Assembly: GCA_938014855.1 (NCBI GenBank)
Contig: CALLQM010000352.1
Location: 1-6,268 of the forward strand
Reading direction: 5' to 3'
Length of the DNA stretch: 6,268 nucleotides
Origin: an uncultured Clostridia bacterium
Lineage (GTDB): Bacteria > Bacillota > Clostridia > Oscillospirales > Ruminococcaceae
The notes under the pieces are model-generated. The model did not search any database, was not told where the DNA came from, and saw only the letters and a list, made by a program, of their open reading frames with translations. A program made the position numbers and the translations under genes. Positions within the stretch are counted from its first letter, which is position 1; every line of letters begins with the position of its first letter. Shown here in pieces: positions 1-5,840 of the stretch.

Positions 1-81
1 ATAGCCTATGGCGATAAGCGCATAAAGACTGCCTAACGAAATGCCGTTTGTTAACTGTTGCATAAATGTCGCCATAGTCAT
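1..81 (-). CDS. livH: Branched-chain amino acid ABC transporter permease, LivH type (5' end only)
   Basis: Only the first 27 codons lie in the window; the gene continues past position 1. I translated the minus strand from ATG at 81 and read MTMATFMQQLTNGISLGSLY followed by ALIAIGY. The stretch QQLTNGISLGSLYALIAIGY is the usual N-terminus of LivH-family inner-membrane permeases, whose first membrane helix begins here. With a LivM partner and LivG/LivF ATPases, such a permease would move leucine, isoleucine or valine, or a related ligand, delivered by the binding protein encoded just upstream. GAGG at 91-94 lies 9 bases before the ATG, which favours the start at 81; an in-frame ATG at 75 is the alternative. 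The gap to the binding-protein stop is 87 bases and holds a hairpin, so the two genes are probably one operon. Substrate is inferred from family and neighbour only. Confidence 0.85.
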   Translation of the reverse strand, partial: MTMATFMQQLTNGISLGSLYALIAIGY

Positions 82-118
82 AGCAGCTTACCTCAAATTC
101 AAAATATATTCAGTTTTA

Positions 119-152
119 GGCAAGCGTACTTTATTATATAGGTACGCTTGCC
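119..152 (-). other. Intergenic hairpin between binding-protein gene and livH
   Basis: On the minus strand an 11-bp perfect stem, GGCAAGCGTAC (152-142) with GTACGCTTGCC (129-119), encloses a 12-base AT-rich loop. No U-run follows: the next bases read UAAAACUG. It therefore does not look like an efficient intrinsic terminator. Its place, 17 bases after the binding-protein stop and before the livH ribosome site, suits a 3'-end stabilising or partial-attenuation structure that would leave more binding-protein than permease mRNA. That role is inferred. Confidence 0.7.
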
Positions 153-168
153 ATTCTCTAAAGCGAAA

Positions 169-1335
169 TTATTTCATTTTAACAGTATCAAGGAATGTAA
201 ATTTACCATCCTTTACAGTTTTAATGATAGCGACATCTTTATCCGCATCGCCTGTTTCATTGATTGTGATCGCTCCGGTAGCTCCCTGGAATTCCTTTGT
301 TGCGGCAAGCGCATCACGTACTGCCGGGCCATCTGTTGAACCCGCACGCTCGATCGCATCCAAGGCAAGCATATAAGCATCATAGCCCAATGCAGCAACA
401 GAGTCGATATTGCCTTCTTTCTCGGGATATTTATTATTATAAGCTTCTACGAATTTTTTGCCCTCATCATTTACCGGATTTTTGTCGTCAAAGAATGTTG
501 TCATAATGGCACCTTCAACATCCGATCCACCAACTTCAATAAACGGACCGGTTTCCCAAGTATCACACCCAATAAATGGCGCTGTAATGCCTTGAGCACG
601 TGCCTGTTTAACAATCATTGCAGATTCTGTGTAGTTTCCAGGTGCAAAGATCGCATCGGGATTTGCTGATTTTAAATTCGCAAGTATGCCGGAAAAATCC
701 GTGTCATTTGTTTGATAGCTGCCGCCATCAATGACCTCTCCGCCTTTTGATTTAAAGTTTTCTGAAAAAATCTTGACTAATCCAGTTGAATAATCGTTTG
801 ACACTTCTTGAATTACCGCTACTTTTTTAGCACCAAAGTTATCTGCGCAATAATTTGCTACAATACGGCCTTGATCCGTATCAATAAAGCAGACACGGAA
901 ATAATAATCATTTCCTTGGGTAACAAGCGGATTGGTACAAGAAGCACCAATTGCAGGAACTTGATTGGTTTTTACCAAGTCTCCTGCTGCAATTGAAAGA
1001 GAGGAACCCCATGATCCAAGAATACAGGCAACATTTTCTTTTTCAATCAGACGTGCTGCTGCTGTCGTAGCCTCAGCCTTATCGGATTTATTATCTGCCT
1101 GCACCAGTACGACCTTTTTGCCTAAAACTTCCGGACGAATTTCATTGGCAAGCTTCATTCCTTCCACTTCCAACTGTCCACCCGCTGCATTTGCGCCGGT
1201 CAAAGGTTCAAAAATGCCGATTTTAATAACATCTTCGTTTGCTGAACCCGACTCTTTAGCCGTTTCAGAACTACAACCTGCTAATGTTCCAATTGCGAGA
1301 ACTGCTGCTATTGATGCCGCTAGAAACCTTTTCAT
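169..1335 (-). CDS. Branched-chain amino acid-type ABC transporter substrate-binding lipoprotein
   Basis: A 388-residue extracytoplasmic receptor that would capture an amino acid and deliver it to the Liv-type permease encoded next. The start is ATG at 1335: AGGGAGG at 1344-1350 sits 8 bases upstream, and the probable transcription start near 1405 leaves no room for the longer reading frame from 1404. Residues 1-20 are a lipoprotein signal peptide (MKR, then a hydrophobic core) ending in the lipobox LAGC with Cys21; a Ser/Glu/Asn-rich linker follows. The rest has the layout of type I periplasmic binding proteins of the Leu/Ile/Val family: KIGIFEPLTGANAAGG at the start of lobe 1, the segment GSWGSS followed by VPAIGASCTNP (the ligand-binding stretch of LivJ/LivK relatives), YYFRVCFIDTDQG, then VAVIQEVSNDYSTG opening lobe 2, and LGYDAYMLALDAIERAG near the end. 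Length is normal for the family. Leu/Ile/Val is the default ligand, but relatives bind other amino acids, amides or aromatic acids, so no liv symbol is given. Confidence 0.93.
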   Translation of the reverse strand: MKRFLAASIAAVLAIGTLAGCSSETAKESGSANEDVIKIGIFEPLTGANAAGGQLEVEGMKLANEIRPEVLGKKVVLVQADNKSDKAEATTAAARLIEKENVACILGSWGSSLSIAAGDLVKTNQVPAIGASCTNPLVTQGNDYYFRVCFIDTDQGRIVANYCADNFGAKKVAVIQEVSNDYSTGLVKIFSENFKSKGGEVIDGGSYQTNDTDFSGILANLKSANPDAIFAPGNYTESAMIVKQARAQGITAPFIGCDTWETGPFIEVGGSDVEGAIMTTFFDDKNPVNDEGKKFVEAYNNKYPEKEGNIDSVAALGYDAYMLALDAIERAGSTDGPAVRDALAATKEFQGATGAITINETGDADKDVAIIKTVKDGKFTFLDTVKMK

Positions 1336-1343
1336 CTCATTTT

Positions 1344-1350
1344 CCTCCCT
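1344..1350 (-). promoter_or_regulatory. Ribosome binding site deciding the binding-protein start
   Basis: AGGGAGG on the minus strand lies 8 bases before ATG 1335. An ATG at 1340 is also close, but it is out of frame and hits a stop after two codons (ATG AGA TGA), so 1335 is the working start. Confidence 0.85.
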
Positions 1351-1411
1351 AAAATTAATGTAGGAATTTGGCAACAGAAAAAAACAGTTGTCTTTCAATT
1401 GCATACACTAT

Positions 1412-1439
1412 ATTATAGCAAAAAAGGTACGAATTGCAA
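1412..1439 (-). promoter_or_regulatory. Sigma-A-type promoter of the binding-protein/livH operon
   Basis: On the minus strand, -35 TTGCAA (1439-1434), a 16-base spacer and a perfect -10 TATAAT (1417-1412) place transcription start near 1405. That gives a leader of about 70 bases. An AT-rich imperfect palindrome lies about 35 bases further upstream (1474-1492). Confidence 0.8.
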
Positions 1440-1473
1440 GATTAGTTAATAAAATAACTTGATGTTTTATTTT

Positions 1474-1492
1474 TTTGTTTAATATTAACAAA
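1474..1492. promoter_or_regulatory. Possible operator: imperfect AT-rich palindrome
   Basis: TTTGTT (1474-1479), a 7-base spacer and AACAAA (1487-1492) form a dyad upstream of the binding-protein -35 element. An activator or repressor of the amino acid operon could bind here, but the surrounding DNA is so AT-rich that chance is a fair alternative. No known box is recognised. Confidence 0.25.
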
Positions 1493-1540
1493 CTCACTCT
1501 TAATAAATTTAGAATGTTTGTAAAAACCTTTAATCATAAG

Positions 1541-1569
1541 TAAAAAAGCCTGACTAAAAAGTCAGGCTT
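1541..1569 (-). terminator. Rho-independent terminator after folT
   Basis: Minus-strand RNA forms a perfect 10-bp stem, AAGCCUGACU (1569-1560) with AGUCAGGCUU (1555-1546), around a four-base UUUU loop. The stem runs straight into a U-tract (1547-1542). It starts 26 bases after the folT stop and separates folT from the amino acid operon promoter. The plus-strand version is followed only by CTTT and no plus-strand gene needs it. Confidence 0.92.
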
Positions 1570-1594
1570 CTTTACAATAATAGTATTCTTATTA

Positions 1595-2182
1595 TTAATA
1601 TGTTTTATTTTGCAGTGGACGAAACTCTCGTACTTTTTTGAGCAAGAAATAAAGCAGCGCTGTTTCAATTGGCAGCATCAAAATATTTTTAAAAAGACGC
1701 GCACCAACTAATACAAAGAATGCCTTTCCATACATCATCGAAAGCCACAGAGGCGTCAGTGTCAAATTGATCACTACAGTGGTCGTGAGTTTAGCCGCAA
1801 AAACGCGTCCCAGTGTTACGGGTTTTTGATATAGAAAAACACCATAAATGAATCCCAGCAAGAATTCATTTAAAGTAAATCCCGGGAAAAATGCGCCTGC
1901 CGGCGGTCCAACCAAAAACTTCAAGATATCTGTCACAGCGCCAATGGAACCTGTAAGCACAGGACCATACAGCATTCCAGATACACCAACCGTGATAAAT
2001 GAAAATCCAACTTTTTGTGTAAGACTAAGTACTACCGTAAATTGATTCAAAATCACGTTTAAAGCAGCAAGCATTGCTGCTCCTGTGAGTGAAGTTACTC
2101 TACGCAATTCCTGAATCGATGCATTAACCAGTGTCGGTATTTTGGCTATTTCCTGAAAAAGCGACTGAATTGATTGCAACAT
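1595..2182 (-). CDS. folT: Folate-specific S component of an ECF transporter, FolT family
   Basis: A 195-residue integral membrane protein. S components bind the vitamin with high affinity in the membrane and dock on a shared energising module (EcfA, EcfA', EcfT) encoded elsewhere; folate or reduced folates are the expected substrate. Family signs in order: Leu/Val-rich helices from about residue 30, VGFSFITVGVSGMLYGPVLT (58-77), a GAVTDILKFL helix (81-90), the segment GPPAGAFFPGFTLNEFLLGF (92-111) running into IYGVFLY, and LPIETALLYFLLKK (170-183). The PGFTLNE / G-IYG-FLY pattern is typical of FolT and separates it from BioY, ThiT and RibU. The folate assignment is strengthened by the THF riboswitch in its leader. 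The start is ATG 2182, 7 bases after AAGGAGG (2190-2196). The in-frame ATG at 2200 is rejected because it lies upstream of that site, inside a hairpin. Length is normal. The gene stands alone between its promoter and a terminator, so it should be off when cellular reduced folate is high. Confidence 0.93.
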   Translation of the reverse strand: MLQSIQSLFQEIAKIPTLVNASIQELRRVTSLTGAAMLAALNVILNQFTVVLSLTQKVGFSFITVGVSGMLYGPVLTGSIGAVTDILKFLVGPPAGAFFPGFTLNEFLLGFIYGVFLYQKPVTLGRVFAAKLTTTVVINLTLTPLWLSMMYGKAFFVLVGARLFKNILMLPIETALLYFLLKKVREFRPLQNKTY

Positions 2183-2189
2183 TAATAAA

Positions 2190-2227
2190 CCTCCTTTCAT
2201 GTAACATCATTGCTACATGAAAAGAGG
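2190..2227 (-). promoter_or_regulatory. Shine-Dalgarno-sequestering hairpin, expression platform of the THF riboswitch
   Basis: On minus-strand RNA, CCUCU joined to UUUCAUGUAGC (2227-2212) pairs with GUUACAUGAAA joined to GGAGG (2205-2190) around a six-base loop AAUGAU. This makes a 16-bp stem with two G-U pairs. All of the folT ribosome site GGAGG is inside it. Formation would block translation of folT, so this is read as the OFF arm of a translational switch. The competing partner is discussed in the findings. Confidence 0.82.
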
Positions 2228-2243
2228 GAGCACTCTTTGGATG

Positions 2244-2342
2244 CAGCAGCGGGATGCGAAAACTGTACCGCAAGTTTCCTTTTCGTCCATCCGACAACTC
2301 CCCGTTCGGATAGCACTTAACGCACAATTTTCTACTCTGCTA
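2244..2342 (-). ncRNA. Tetrahydrofolate (THF) riboswitch aptamer controlling folT
   Basis: The minus-strand RNA shows the class I THF aptamer layout. P1 is UAGCAG (2342-2337) with CUGCUG (2249-2244). The conserved AGUAG follows P1. P2 is a continuous 10-bp helix, AAAAUUGUGC with GUACAGUUUU. After P2 comes the conserved GUUAAGUG, whose end leads into P3, CUAUCCG with CGGAUGG, closed by the purine-rich loop AACGGGGAGUUGU. The junction before the 3' side of P1 reads CGCAUCCCG; GGGA in the P3 loop can pair with its UCCC, matching the pseudoknot known for this class. I recognised it from the remembered consensus (AGUAG, GCGUUAAGUG, GCAUCC) and by manual folding, not by a covariance search. A downstream folate transporter gene is one of the classical contexts for this riboswitch. 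Confidence 0.88.
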
Positions 2343-2355
2343 ATGAGATACTGCT

Positions 2356-2384
2356 ATCATATCCTATTTTCTTTAAAATTGCAA
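2356..2384 (-). promoter_or_regulatory. Sigma-A-type promoter of the riboswitch-folT unit
   Basis: On the minus strand, -35 TTGCAA (2384-2379), a 17-base spacer and -10 TATGAT (2361-2356) put the start near 2349. That is 7 bases before P1 of the riboswitch and gives a leader of about 167 bases. The fit between predicted start and aptamer edge supports both calls. The -35 hexamer equals that of the amino acid operon promoter. Confidence 0.8.
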
Positions 2385-2467
2385 GGGTTTTGCATAAATA
2401 TCTACTACAATTTTTGACATAATTCACTAATAAATAGTTTAGCAATTATAATTATTTCTTTAATTTA

Positions 2468-3229
2468 TTACACAATATGATTTGTTACTTGATATATCGT
2501 ATTCTTATTTTGATAGTTCCACAAAATAGATTCATCGGGATCTTGAATGATGATACCATTCGTGCCATCAACAATAATGTTTTGTTTGTCTTTCAATTGT
2601 GAACGATGAATTCCTGTTTTTACAACGGTTGGAATACCCATTGCGCGGCAAATAATTGCAGCATGAGATGTTTTTGATCCTTGAGAAGTAAAAATTGCTA
2701 ATACTTTATCAGGGTCTATTTGGATTGCTTCACTGGGCAGTAAGTCCGATGCTGCCAAAACAACACAGTCCTCCCCTTGGTAAAGTTCTTGTTCTGGTGC
2801 ATTGGATAAAATACGTATCATGCGTTGGGAAATGTCCTCAATGTCTGCACTTCGTTCTTGCATATAAGAATTATCCATTTTGCGGAACATTTGAGAATAT
2901 TGCTTTTCTGTTTGAATAACTGCATATTCTGCACAAACATGCGTAAGTGTGATTGCAGATTCAATTTGCTTAACATAAGCCTCATTTTCCAGCATCATTT
3001 GATGAATGCTAAAAATCTTAGATTCATACGATCCTACCTTGTTTAGTGCCTCATCTTGTAACTGTTTAAGATTCTTGATTGCAAGCTTACGTGCTTGATG
3101 AAAACGTAATCGTTCTACCGTCGTATCTTTAATTTTTTTGTGTTTTACCTCAAAAGTCTTTTGATTAGCGATACACAGTTTCCCAATTGCAATGCCATTG
3201 CAGACCCCAACTCCAGCAATCTGTATCAT
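2468..3229 (-). CDS. Stand-alone N-terminal domain of PTS enzyme I (HPr-interacting plus phosphohistidine domain)
   Basis: A 253-residue cytoplasmic protein matching only the first half of phosphoenolpyruvate-protein phosphotransferase (enzyme I, normally about 570 residues). Order: the N-terminal strand IAGVGVCNGIAIGKLCI (4-20), a mostly helical, charged region (about 35-145) corresponding to the HPr-binding four-helix subdomain, then the swivelling phosphohistidine domain with LAASDLLPSEAIQID (158-172) and the active-site motif TSQGSKTSHAAIICRAMGIP (181-200). The phospho-acceptor is His189, the same number as in E. coli enzyme I; NIIVDGTNGIIIQDP (217-231) follows. The chain stops where the PEP-binding TIM barrel should begin, so it cannot be charged by PEP by itself, though isolated domains of this kind can exchange phosphate with HPr. 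Start ATG 3229 has GGAGG 8 bases upstream (3238-3242) and gives the family's canonical beginning; the frame extends to 3265 without support. Downstream lies the folT promoter, not barrel remnants, so this looks complete rather than freshly truncated. No clear promoter or terminator was found. Partner and role are unknown. Confidence 0.85.
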   Translation of the reverse strand: MIQIAGVGVCNGIAIGKLCIANQKTFEVKHKKIKDTTVERLRFHQARKLAIKNLKQLQDEALNKVGSYESKIFSIHQMMLENEAYVKQIESAITLTHVCAEYAVIQTEKQYSQMFRKMDNSYMQERSADIEDISQRMIRILSNAPEQELYQGEDCVVLAASDLLPSEAIQIDPDKVLAIFTSQGSKTSHAAIICRAMGIPTVVKTGIHRSQLKDKQNIIVDGTNGIIIQDPDESILWNYQNKNTIYQVTNHIV

Positions 3230-3237
3230 TTCGCGCT

Positions 3238-3242
3238 CCTCC
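3238..3242 (-). promoter_or_regulatory. Ribosome binding site deciding the enzyme I-domain start
   Basis: GGAGG on the minus strand lies 8 bases before ATG 3229. The upstream in-frame start at 3265 has no comparable site, so the shorter 253-residue protein is preferred. Confidence 0.8.
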
Positions 3243-3325
3243 ATTAAAACAGATATTTGCCGCAAAATAGCATAAAAGCAAAAAGACGGTTACATCATTA
3301 CATACGTATTTTATTCTCATAATAT

Positions 3326-3360
3326 AGCAAAAGAACCCCGATTTGCGGAGTTCTTTTGCT
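3326..3360 (-). terminator. Probable intrinsic terminator after the 556-residue membrane-protein gene
   Basis: A 15-position stem with one mismatch, AGCAAAAGAAC...CGC (3360-3346) with GCG...GTTCTTTTGCT (3340-3326), around a five-base loop, begins 7 bases after the stop codon at 3368. The 3' arm is U-rich (UUCUUUUGCU) and continues UAUAUUAU, so the U-tract is interrupted. Termination is likely but less certain than for the folT terminator. The hairpin is nearly symmetric; no plus-strand gene ends here. Confidence 0.68.
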
Positions 3361-3367
3361 AATTTCA

Positions 3368-5038
3368 TTATTTTTGCTCAAATGCTAAGTTATCAAATGC
3401 TTCCGCTTGGAATATTAGGCTTTCACTCGCTGGATATTCAATTTTAACACGGTCGCCTTCTTTGGTGAGCGCTAATTCATCACTTAACATGGATGGAACA
3501 ACAAATATTTTGTCCTGATGTTCCTCAAGAATCATTTTATAAACGGTATCTCCTTCTACCAATTCAGGAGCAATACGCAGAATCGTTCCTGATACACGCT
3601 CTGTTTCACCCTCCTCAGTTACGGTAGCAATCCTGCCACTCTTTAACCCTGAGCGATAATCACGAACAGCAAGTTGAACGGTTTCTCCGATACCTACAAT
3701 CGAATAATTCGTAACGGAAACAAACGCAAACTGCTTAATCAGCCCCGCCTGATCTTTTAATGCCATAAAATATGTCGGCTGACCATCAACATTTAAAATA
3801 AGCGGAAAAGTTGCAGAATAATTTAAATGCTGTACTTTGCCCTGCGCAGAACTCATAGCTGCATTTTCGGTGGCACCAGCCATTTGATAAACCATTGATT
3901 CTTTCGTAACCATATCAACCATGATAAAGCCAATAGCACTTTCATCCGAGCTGACACTTGTCATACCCGTAAACAAATAACAGCGATCGTTATTATATAC
4001 GATTATATGACCAGCTGATGAGCGAAATTTGTCTTTATCTGCGAAGTTCAGCCAACCACGTACAAATTCACCTTTGTTATCAATTTGGTTAACAATAAAA
4101 TCTTCCGGCTGAATACGGTCAACCCATTCCGGCAGATTATCAATGGAGTATTTTGTCATCTCGCCTGTGCTTGCATTTACAATCCAAGCTCCAGTCGCTT
4201 CCGGTAAATTGAATCCACGCAAGTTACGGTAGGTAGTATATACCCAGTAAGGCTGGCCATCATCATCAATCTCAAAAGAAGGGTCGGCAATTCCATCAAA
4301 CCAAGCTCCTCCAAAACGCGTGTGTCGTTTAATATCATGCAGCAGATAATTGTTGGGCTGGTATTTTACGCGATAATCTTCTACATATTTGACATCATTC
4401 ACATCGGTAGCAGACACCATAATATAACCCGGTGTACCGGAAAGATTTGTCAGCCATTTAAAAACGCCAGAATGGTAAAGCGGTACCGCCCAAACCAATT
4501 TTCCATCCACTTTTTGAATGGTCGCATCGTATTGTCCAATAATAACCTGGCTGCCAAGTCCGGCACGTTCCCCCAATTTTTTATCAGCAAGATTAAGCGC
4601 TAAAGTTTTATCAACAATCGGAACCTGTGATAAATCCACTGCCTGCATGTTACTGGAAAACTGCATCACTTGTGATTCGCCTAATTGGTCGCGATATCCT
4701 TTCCAATTAAAAATAAAGGATGATGCAATAATCATTCCTATAAAAAAGACCCACGGCAGTGCTAAAAGTACTTTTGTCCATTTAGGTAACTTTTCATTCG
4801 GTACGTAGTTAAATGGTCTTTCCGCTCTTCCCCGAGCGCCCGGGAAGAACTGAATGGTTACTTCTCCAAAATGGAACAGTGCCCAAACACCAACAAAAGC
4901 TGTAATGACAACAGCCCAAAAGAACGCTCCATCAGCATAAAAAAACGGGTTGAGGTTTGGTGCCTCCGCAAAGATATAAAGTCCCGTCAGAATCAGCATA
5001 ATTAAAAAAGTAAGAAGTTTGTATTTTTTTAAATTCAC
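3368..5038 (-). CDS. Membrane-anchored protein of unknown function with large extracytoplasmic beta-rich domain
   Basis: I do not recognise this family. The 556-residue product starts with three probable membrane helices (about 7-24, 37-57 and 89-111). The loop 58-88 is rich in Arg and Lys (GARGRAERP, NEKLPKWTK) and should be cytoplasmic, which puts the long C-terminal part (112-556) outside the membrane. That part contains repeated units in which a DGQ/K-x-W/Y stretch leads to a strand such as GYIMVSATDVN (204-214), GAWIVNASTGE (283-293) or GFIMVDMVTKE (370-380), suggesting a repeating beta fold. The last 90 residues (about 465-556: SGRIATV..., SGTILRIAP, YKMIL, IFVVP, GDRVKIEYP) look like a small separate beta-barrel, OB-like domain. 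No catalytic motif or Cys pair stands out. The start is GTG 5038, with GGGAG 8 bases upstream; the frame can be extended only to a TTG at 5053 that precedes this site. It has its own promoter and terminator and no partner gene in the window. Confidence 0.85.
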   Translation of the reverse strand: MNLKKYKLLTFLIMLILTGLYIFAEAPNLNPFFYADGAFFWAVVITAFVGVWALFHFGEVTIQFFPGARGRAERPFNYVPNEKLPKWTKVLLALPWVFFIGMIIASSFIFNWKGYRDQLGESQVMQFSSNMQAVDLSQVPIVDKTLALNLADKKLGERAGLGSQVIIGQYDATIQKVDGKLVWAVPLYHSGVFKWLTNLSGTPGYIMVSATDVNDVKYVEDYRVKYQPNNYLLHDIKRHTRFGGAWFDGIADPSFEIDDDGQPYWVYTTYRNLRGFNLPEATGAWIVNASTGEMTKYSIDNLPEWVDRIQPEDFIVNQIDNKGEFVRGWLNFADKDKFRSSAGHIIVYNNDRCYLFTGMTSVSSDESAIGFIMVDMVTKESMVYQMAGATENAAMSSAQGKVQHLNYSATFPLILNVDGQPTYFMALKDQAGLIKQFAFVSVTNYSIVGIGETVQLAVRDYRSGLKSGRIATVTEEGETERVSGTILRIAPELVEGDTVYKMILEEHQDKIFVVPSMLSDELALTKEGDRVKIEYPASESLIFQAEAFDNLAFEQK

Positions 5039-5046
5039 GACATACA

Positions 5047-5051
5047 CTCCC
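5047..5051 (-). promoter_or_regulatory. Ribosome binding site that selects the GTG start at 5038
   Basis: GGGAG on the minus strand lies 8 bases before GTG 5038. An ATG at 5043 falls between them but is out of frame and stops after two codons (ATG TCG TGA), its TGA overlapping the GTG start. The in-frame TTG at 5053 includes bases of this site and so is unlikely to be the start. Confidence 0.7.
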
Positions 5052-5078
5052 AAAATAAAGCATTTGCTCTTTTTAATG

Positions 5079-5087
5079 ATTATAGCA
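5079..5087 (-). promoter_or_regulatory. Extended -10 promoter of the 556-residue membrane-protein gene
   Basis: The minus strand reads TGC followed by TATAAT (5087-5079), an extended -10 element. The matching -35 position (about 5107-5102, TGCCTA) is poor, as is common for extended -10 promoters. Start would fall near 5072, giving a short leader of about 34 bases. Confidence 0.65.
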
Positions 5088-5156
5088 TATTTTTACCATT
5101 TTAGGCAGTTTTTCTTAAAAAATATGAAATTGAATTTATATAGGACTTCTCTGCAG

Positions 5157-5184
5157 TTGACGCAGAAAGAAAAAACCGTATAAT
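5157..5184 (+). promoter_or_regulatory. Sigma-A-type promoter of the chromate transporter pair
   Basis: -35 TTGACG (5157-5162), a 16-base spacer and perfect -10 TATAAT (5179-5184) give a start near 5191 and a leader of about 89 bases. It is divergent from the promoter at 5079-5087. The two lie within 110 bases, so one regulator could act on both. In the leader, a small dyad CGAT-AAC-ATCG (5206-5216) is visible but too short to interpret. Confidence 0.82.
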
Positions 5185-5279
5185 GAATGATTGTAGAGAA
5201 TGAATCGATAACATCGTTGCACAGCGGCGTCTTTCATCAATTTTTTATGTATAAATATTCGTAATCAGGGAGGCTTTTA

Positions 5280-5840
5280 ATGAAGAATTGGAAAGTGTAT
5301 GCCACTCTTTTTGCTACCTTTTTTAAAATTGGAGCATTTACATTTGGAGGCGGCTATGCGATGGTACCCTTGATTCAAAGAGAAATGGTAGATAGTCATG
5401 GGTGGTTAAGTGATGATGAAATCCTAGACATGCTGGCCATTGCAGAATCAACCCCCGGCCCTATTGCGATTAATTCTGCCACTTTTGTTGGTTACAGAGT
5501 TGCAGGAGTGATAGGAGCGGTATTTGCAACACTAGGAACCATTTTACCCTCTTTTATCATCATTTCTATTTTATCACAATTTATAACGTATTACACAAAA
5601 ATTGAGTGGTTAACTTGGATCTTTGATGGTATTCGTGCCGGTGTTGCTGTTTTAATCTTAAATGCTGTAATGAAATTATTTAAGCAATGCCCAAACACCG
5701 GTTTTGTATGGTCTATCATGATTCCATGTTTTATTTTAGCGGCATTCTTTCATGTTGATGTCATCTTATTATTGGCAGCTGCCGGAATAATAGGCATTTT
5801 GCGGCAAATTTGGATACTCAAAAAGGAGGACCATACATGA
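5280..5840 (+). CDS. Chromate transporter (CHR) family protein, short form, first half of a pair
   Basis: A 186-residue inner-membrane protein carrying one CHR domain. Signature segments in order: FFKIGAFTFGGGYAMVPLIQ (14-33), ESTPGPIAINSATFVGY (56-72, with the conserved PGP), FATLGTILPSF (82-92), then a DGIRAGVAVLILNAV helix (116-130) and two C-terminal helices (about 146-177) before a charged tail. Five or so membrane helices are expected. Full-length ChrA is a fusion of two such domains (about 400 residues); short forms occur as gene pairs and are thought to work as heterodimers. Known members export chromate, driven by the membrane potential, but many homologues have untested substrates (sulfate or other oxyanions), so chrA is not asserted. 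The start ATG 5280 follows GGGAGG (5268-5273) by 6 bases. Its TGA stop overlaps the ATG of the second half-gene, so the two should be translationally coupled. Confidence 0.92.
   Translation: MKNWKVYATLFATFFKIGAFTFGGGYAMVPLIQREMVDSHGWLSDDEILDMLAIAESTPGPIAINSATFVGYRVAGVIGAVFATLGTILPSFIIISILSQFITYYTKIEWLTWIFDGIRAGVAVLILNAVMKLFKQCPNTGFVWSIMIPCFILAAFFHVDVILLLAAAGIIGILRQIWILKKEDHT

Noticed and set aside
119..152. Reading the intergenic hairpin as an intrinsic terminator
   Set aside because: No U-tract follows on the minus strand, and livH with its own ribosome site but no visible promoter lies just downstream.
41..376. Plus-strand open frame of 111 codons across the livH/binding-protein junction
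   Set aside because: It runs antisense to two well-supported genes, has no ribosome site, and its product resembles no protein.
965..1363. Plus-strand open frame of 132 codons inside the binding-protein gene
   Set aside because: Antisense shadow of the lipoprotein gene; composition is explained by the opposite strand's codons.
2124..2327. Minus-strand open frame of 67 codons over the folT leader
   Set aside because: It covers the riboswitch and the folT start in another frame; the conserved RNA structure explains this stretch.
2400..2467. A terminator or remnants of the enzyme I barrel after the enzyme I-domain gene
   Set aside because: Only weak AT-rich pairings such as CTAA/TTAG are present, and no barrel motifs can be read in any frame.
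3243..3325. A promoter for the enzyme I-domain gene, for example TGC-TATTTT on the minus strand
   Set aside because: The -10 candidates are poor and none has an acceptable -35 partner; I could not choose one.
3165..3368. Minus-strand 67-codon frame starting at the end of the 556-residue protein gene
   Set aside because: It passes through the terminator hairpin and then overlaps the enzyme I-domain gene out of frame, without a plausible product.
4322..4808. Two plus-strand frames (93 and 96 codons) inside the 556-residue protein gene
   Set aside because: Antisense, overlapping each other, no ribosome site or recognisable protein.
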